Shown here: in pieces, positions 7,067-8,239 of the stretch | Layout: every line of letters starts with the position of its first letter | Position numbering within the stretch: the stretch's first letter is position 1 | Assembly: GCA_001780385.1 (NCBI GenBank) | Contig: MFGW01000178.1 | Coordinates: 15,705 to 23,943 of the forward strand | Reading direction: 5' to 3' | DNA: 8,239 nt | Source of the DNA: Candidatus Fischerbacteria bacterium RBG_13_37_8 | GTDB taxonomy: Bacteria; Acidobacteriota; HRBIN11; MFGW01 | Notes under the pieces: generated by a model | What the model was told of the DNA's origin: nothing | Database searches by the model: none | Seen by the model: only the letters and a program-made list of their open reading frames with translations | Program-made: the position numbers and the translations under genes

Positions 7067-7072
7067 CCTCTT
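7067..7072 (-). promoter_or_regulatory. Ribosome binding site of the transporter gene
   Basis: On the minus strand AAGAGG ends 4 bases before the ATG at 7062-7060, which is closer than usual. The T-run of the repeat structure upstream ends only 3 bases before it, so the leader between the hairpin and this site is almost absent. Confidence 0.6.
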
Positions 7073-7075
7073 TGT

Positions 7076-7153
7076 AAAAAAGTGATCAGTGATCAGTGGA
7101 CAGCATGAGCCCAGCATGAATGGTTTGCTGGTGGTTAATAATCACTGTTCACT
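7076..7153 (-). terminator. Terminator-like inverted repeat between the HerA-like and transporter genes
   Basis: Read on the minus strand, AGTGAACAGTGAT (7153-7141) pairs with ATCACTGATCACT (7093-7081) at 12 of 13 positions, with one A-A mismatch, and is followed at once by TTTTT (7080-7076). The 47-base loop is long but contains a small CAGCA/TGCTG stem. A competing GGACAG/CTGTCC pairing (7157-7152 with 7103-7098) is also possible. The stem is not GC-rich, so strength is uncertain. It could end the HerA-like transcript, or act as an attenuator if the transporter is read from upstream. Confidence 0.45.
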
Positions 7154-7155
7154 GT
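7081..7155. repeat. Heptamer tandem repeats in inverted orientation
   Basis: The left block is AGTGATC twice (7081-7094) followed by the variant AGTGGAC (7095-7101). The right block is TCACTGT twice (7142-7155), nearly the reverse complement of the left unit. Between them CAGCATGA occurs twice (7101-7108 and 7112-7119). Short GTGATCAGTGATC-type intergenic repeats are, from general experience, scattered in many environmental bacterial genomes; whether this one is dispersed here cannot be seen from one window. Confidence 0.65.
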
Positions 7156-8239
7156 CCCCTAATTTCTGACGGTATCCATGCAAGCCCAAAAACAGATGTC
7201 ACTATATCAGTTTTCTTCGGTTTGATACTATAAGGCTCGACAACATCAATGGCATAATCAAATTCTTGTGAAATCATTGCTGTTTCATCAGTAAGCTTAT
7301 TCTGTAATTCTGCAAGTTGATTATGAAGGGCAGACAGATTTTCTCTTGCGCGTGTTACATCTTGTTTCTCTTTCAGAACACGTCCTGCACCGCGTGCTGA
7401 TGTAGTTGCTCGTCCCAATGTAGAAGTACTGATTCGCCTCCTTCCCATGAAGGCACCGAGTATGGTGGCTCCAATTGAAATAGCTGTCTGAAGTGTCTGC
7501 TGACCGACTTGTGTTTTTTCACGGTCAATAATTGCTTGTGCCTTACGCATTTTTTCCTCAATTTGGGCTATCCTTGATGCATATTTTTGCCTTGTCTTTT
7601 CGACTAAATCATCTCTTTTTTCCCGTGCTGCTATTTGCACGCGCAATTTGAAATCGCGTTCTGATTCAGCAGGTTGGGAGACCAGTTTTAATGCAGGGCT
7701 CCTTTGTAAATTAAGCGTTTGATTTCTGAAAAGCCATTCCTTGAATTCTTTTCCCCATACAGCATAATTAGATTGCAGGGTAGTTTCTTTGGTTATTTCA
7801 GCAAAAATACCTTCTGCCGGCGGGGATTGATGAAGAGTGTCAGGATTCAAATCAATTATGCGGGCATTTTCCCAGTTAATAAAGGGAAAGACATCTTCAA
7901 TTTCAGCGAGACATGTTATTTTTTTTTCAATCCGGATGGCGCTTGAAGTATCGTTATAATAAAGAGTAGCGCTTCCGATAATCATGGGCTGGTACAATAA
8001 TTGTTTGCTTTCGTTTTGATTTAATTGAGGCTGAAGGAAATATTGTGGTATATCGGGAGGTAAGGCTGGAGGTTGATTTGATTTGATATGCACAGGAGTT
8101 GTTTTAAGAGTTGCTGTTGAAACAGGAGGAGATTGTAATGGGGGTGGCAATTGATCTGGGGGTGAAATCATTGATTTGACAGGATCCATGAGTAATTTAA
8201 TCTGGCTGCGTGTGAGCGGTCCCGGAAGATATGATAATG
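7149..8239 (-). CDS. C-terminal part of a HerA-like (COG0433-type) ATP-binding protein, 5'-partial
   Basis: The frame stays open past the ATG at 8189-8187 to the right edge. The preceding 16 codons read LSYLPGPLTRSQIKLL, a stretch I recognise from HerA/DUF87-like ATPases just after the motor domain, so the true start lies outside the window. Counting from that internal Met: residues 9-55 are a Pro-rich linker; about 60-170 form a mixed domain with conserved-looking WGKEFKEWLF; ESERDF (175-180) opens a charged coiled coil (about 186-225); a Gly-rich hydrophobic stretch follows (about 230-247, AISIGATILGAFMG), then RRR and a GRATT..ARGAGR segment (258-268); a second coiled coil spans 270-305. 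Known relatives are P-loop DNA-translocase-type ATPases of unknown cellular role. The Walker motifs are not in this window, so the ATPase call rests on recalled similarity of the tail. The stop codon lies inside the heptamer repeat. Confidence 0.7.
   Translation of the reverse strand, partial: LSYLPGPLTRSQIKLLMDPVKSMISPPDQLPPPLQSPPVSTATLKTTPVHIKSNQPPALPPDIPQYFLQPQLNQNESKQLLYQPMIIGSATLYYNDTSSAIRIEKKITCLAEIEDVFPFINWENARIIDLNPDTLHQSPPAEGIFAEITKETTLQSNYAVWGKEFKEWLFRNQTLNLQRSPALKLVSQPAESERDFKLRVQIAAREKRDDLVEKTRQKYASRIAQIEEKMRKAQAIIDREKTQVGQQTLQTAISIGATILGAFMGRRRISTSTLGRATTSARGAGRVLKEKQDVTRARENLSALHNQLAELQNKLTDETAMISQEFDYAIDVVEPYSIKPKKTDIVTSVFGLAWIPSEIRGQ

Noticed and set aside
7081..7155. CRISPR array or mobile-element end
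   Set aside because: Units are 7 bases with no spacers, and there is no transposase, target duplication or longer terminal repeat nearby.

Overview
This is an AT-rich bacterial window (roughly 35-40% G+C by eye) with six protein-coding genes and no RNA genes, insertion sequences or CRISPR arrays that I can see. Strong AGGAGG-type ribosome binding sites, a Sec signal peptide on a large envelope protein, a PATAN/DUF4388 protein, an FG-GAP propeller protein and a prokaryotic POT transporter all point to a bacterium. No marker gene allows a phylum to be named. The mix would fit an uncultured, probably diderm, environmental lineage, but that is inference.

Left part, + strand. Bases 1-1254 are the 3' end of a calcium-loop (FG-GAP/VCBS) beta-propeller protein whose start lies outside the window. 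A promoter-like sequence follows, then a 242-residue DUF4388 (PATAN) protein at 1368-2096. A 219-base gap carries small inverted repeats and an extended -10 promoter candidate. It leads to a 796-residue envelope protein (2316-4706) that I cannot assign to a named family. That protein has a signal peptide, three copies of a short W/R-[EQ]-[EQ]-F-x-K motif, a long beta-rich exported region and three C-terminal membrane segments. Ten bases later, with a ribosome binding site overlapping the preceding stop codon, comes an M29/COG2309-type metallo-aminopeptidase (4717-5715). These two genes almost certainly share a transcript.

Right part, - strand. A POT/PTR2-family peptide transporter (7062-5725) converges on the aminopeptidase with only 9 bases between the stop codons. 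Upstream of it lies the C-terminal portion of a large protein (8239-7149) that resembles the tail of HerA-like/COG0433 ATP-binding proteins. Its reading frame is open through the right edge, so the apparent start at 8189 is internal. The 86 bases between these two genes hold heptamer repeats that form an inverted repeat followed by a T-run, just before the transporter's ribosome binding site.

How they may work together: the peptide transporter and the aminopeptidase make a plausible peptide uptake and breakdown pair, although they lie on opposite strands. The points most worth checking are the unassigned envelope protein with its repeated motif, the transporter's loss of the first glutamate of ExxER and its apparent lack of the HA/HB helices, the aminopeptidase's Phe where M29 enzymes have Tyr, and the terminator-like repeat in the transporter's leader. 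I found no clear sign of an entirely new defence or mobile system.
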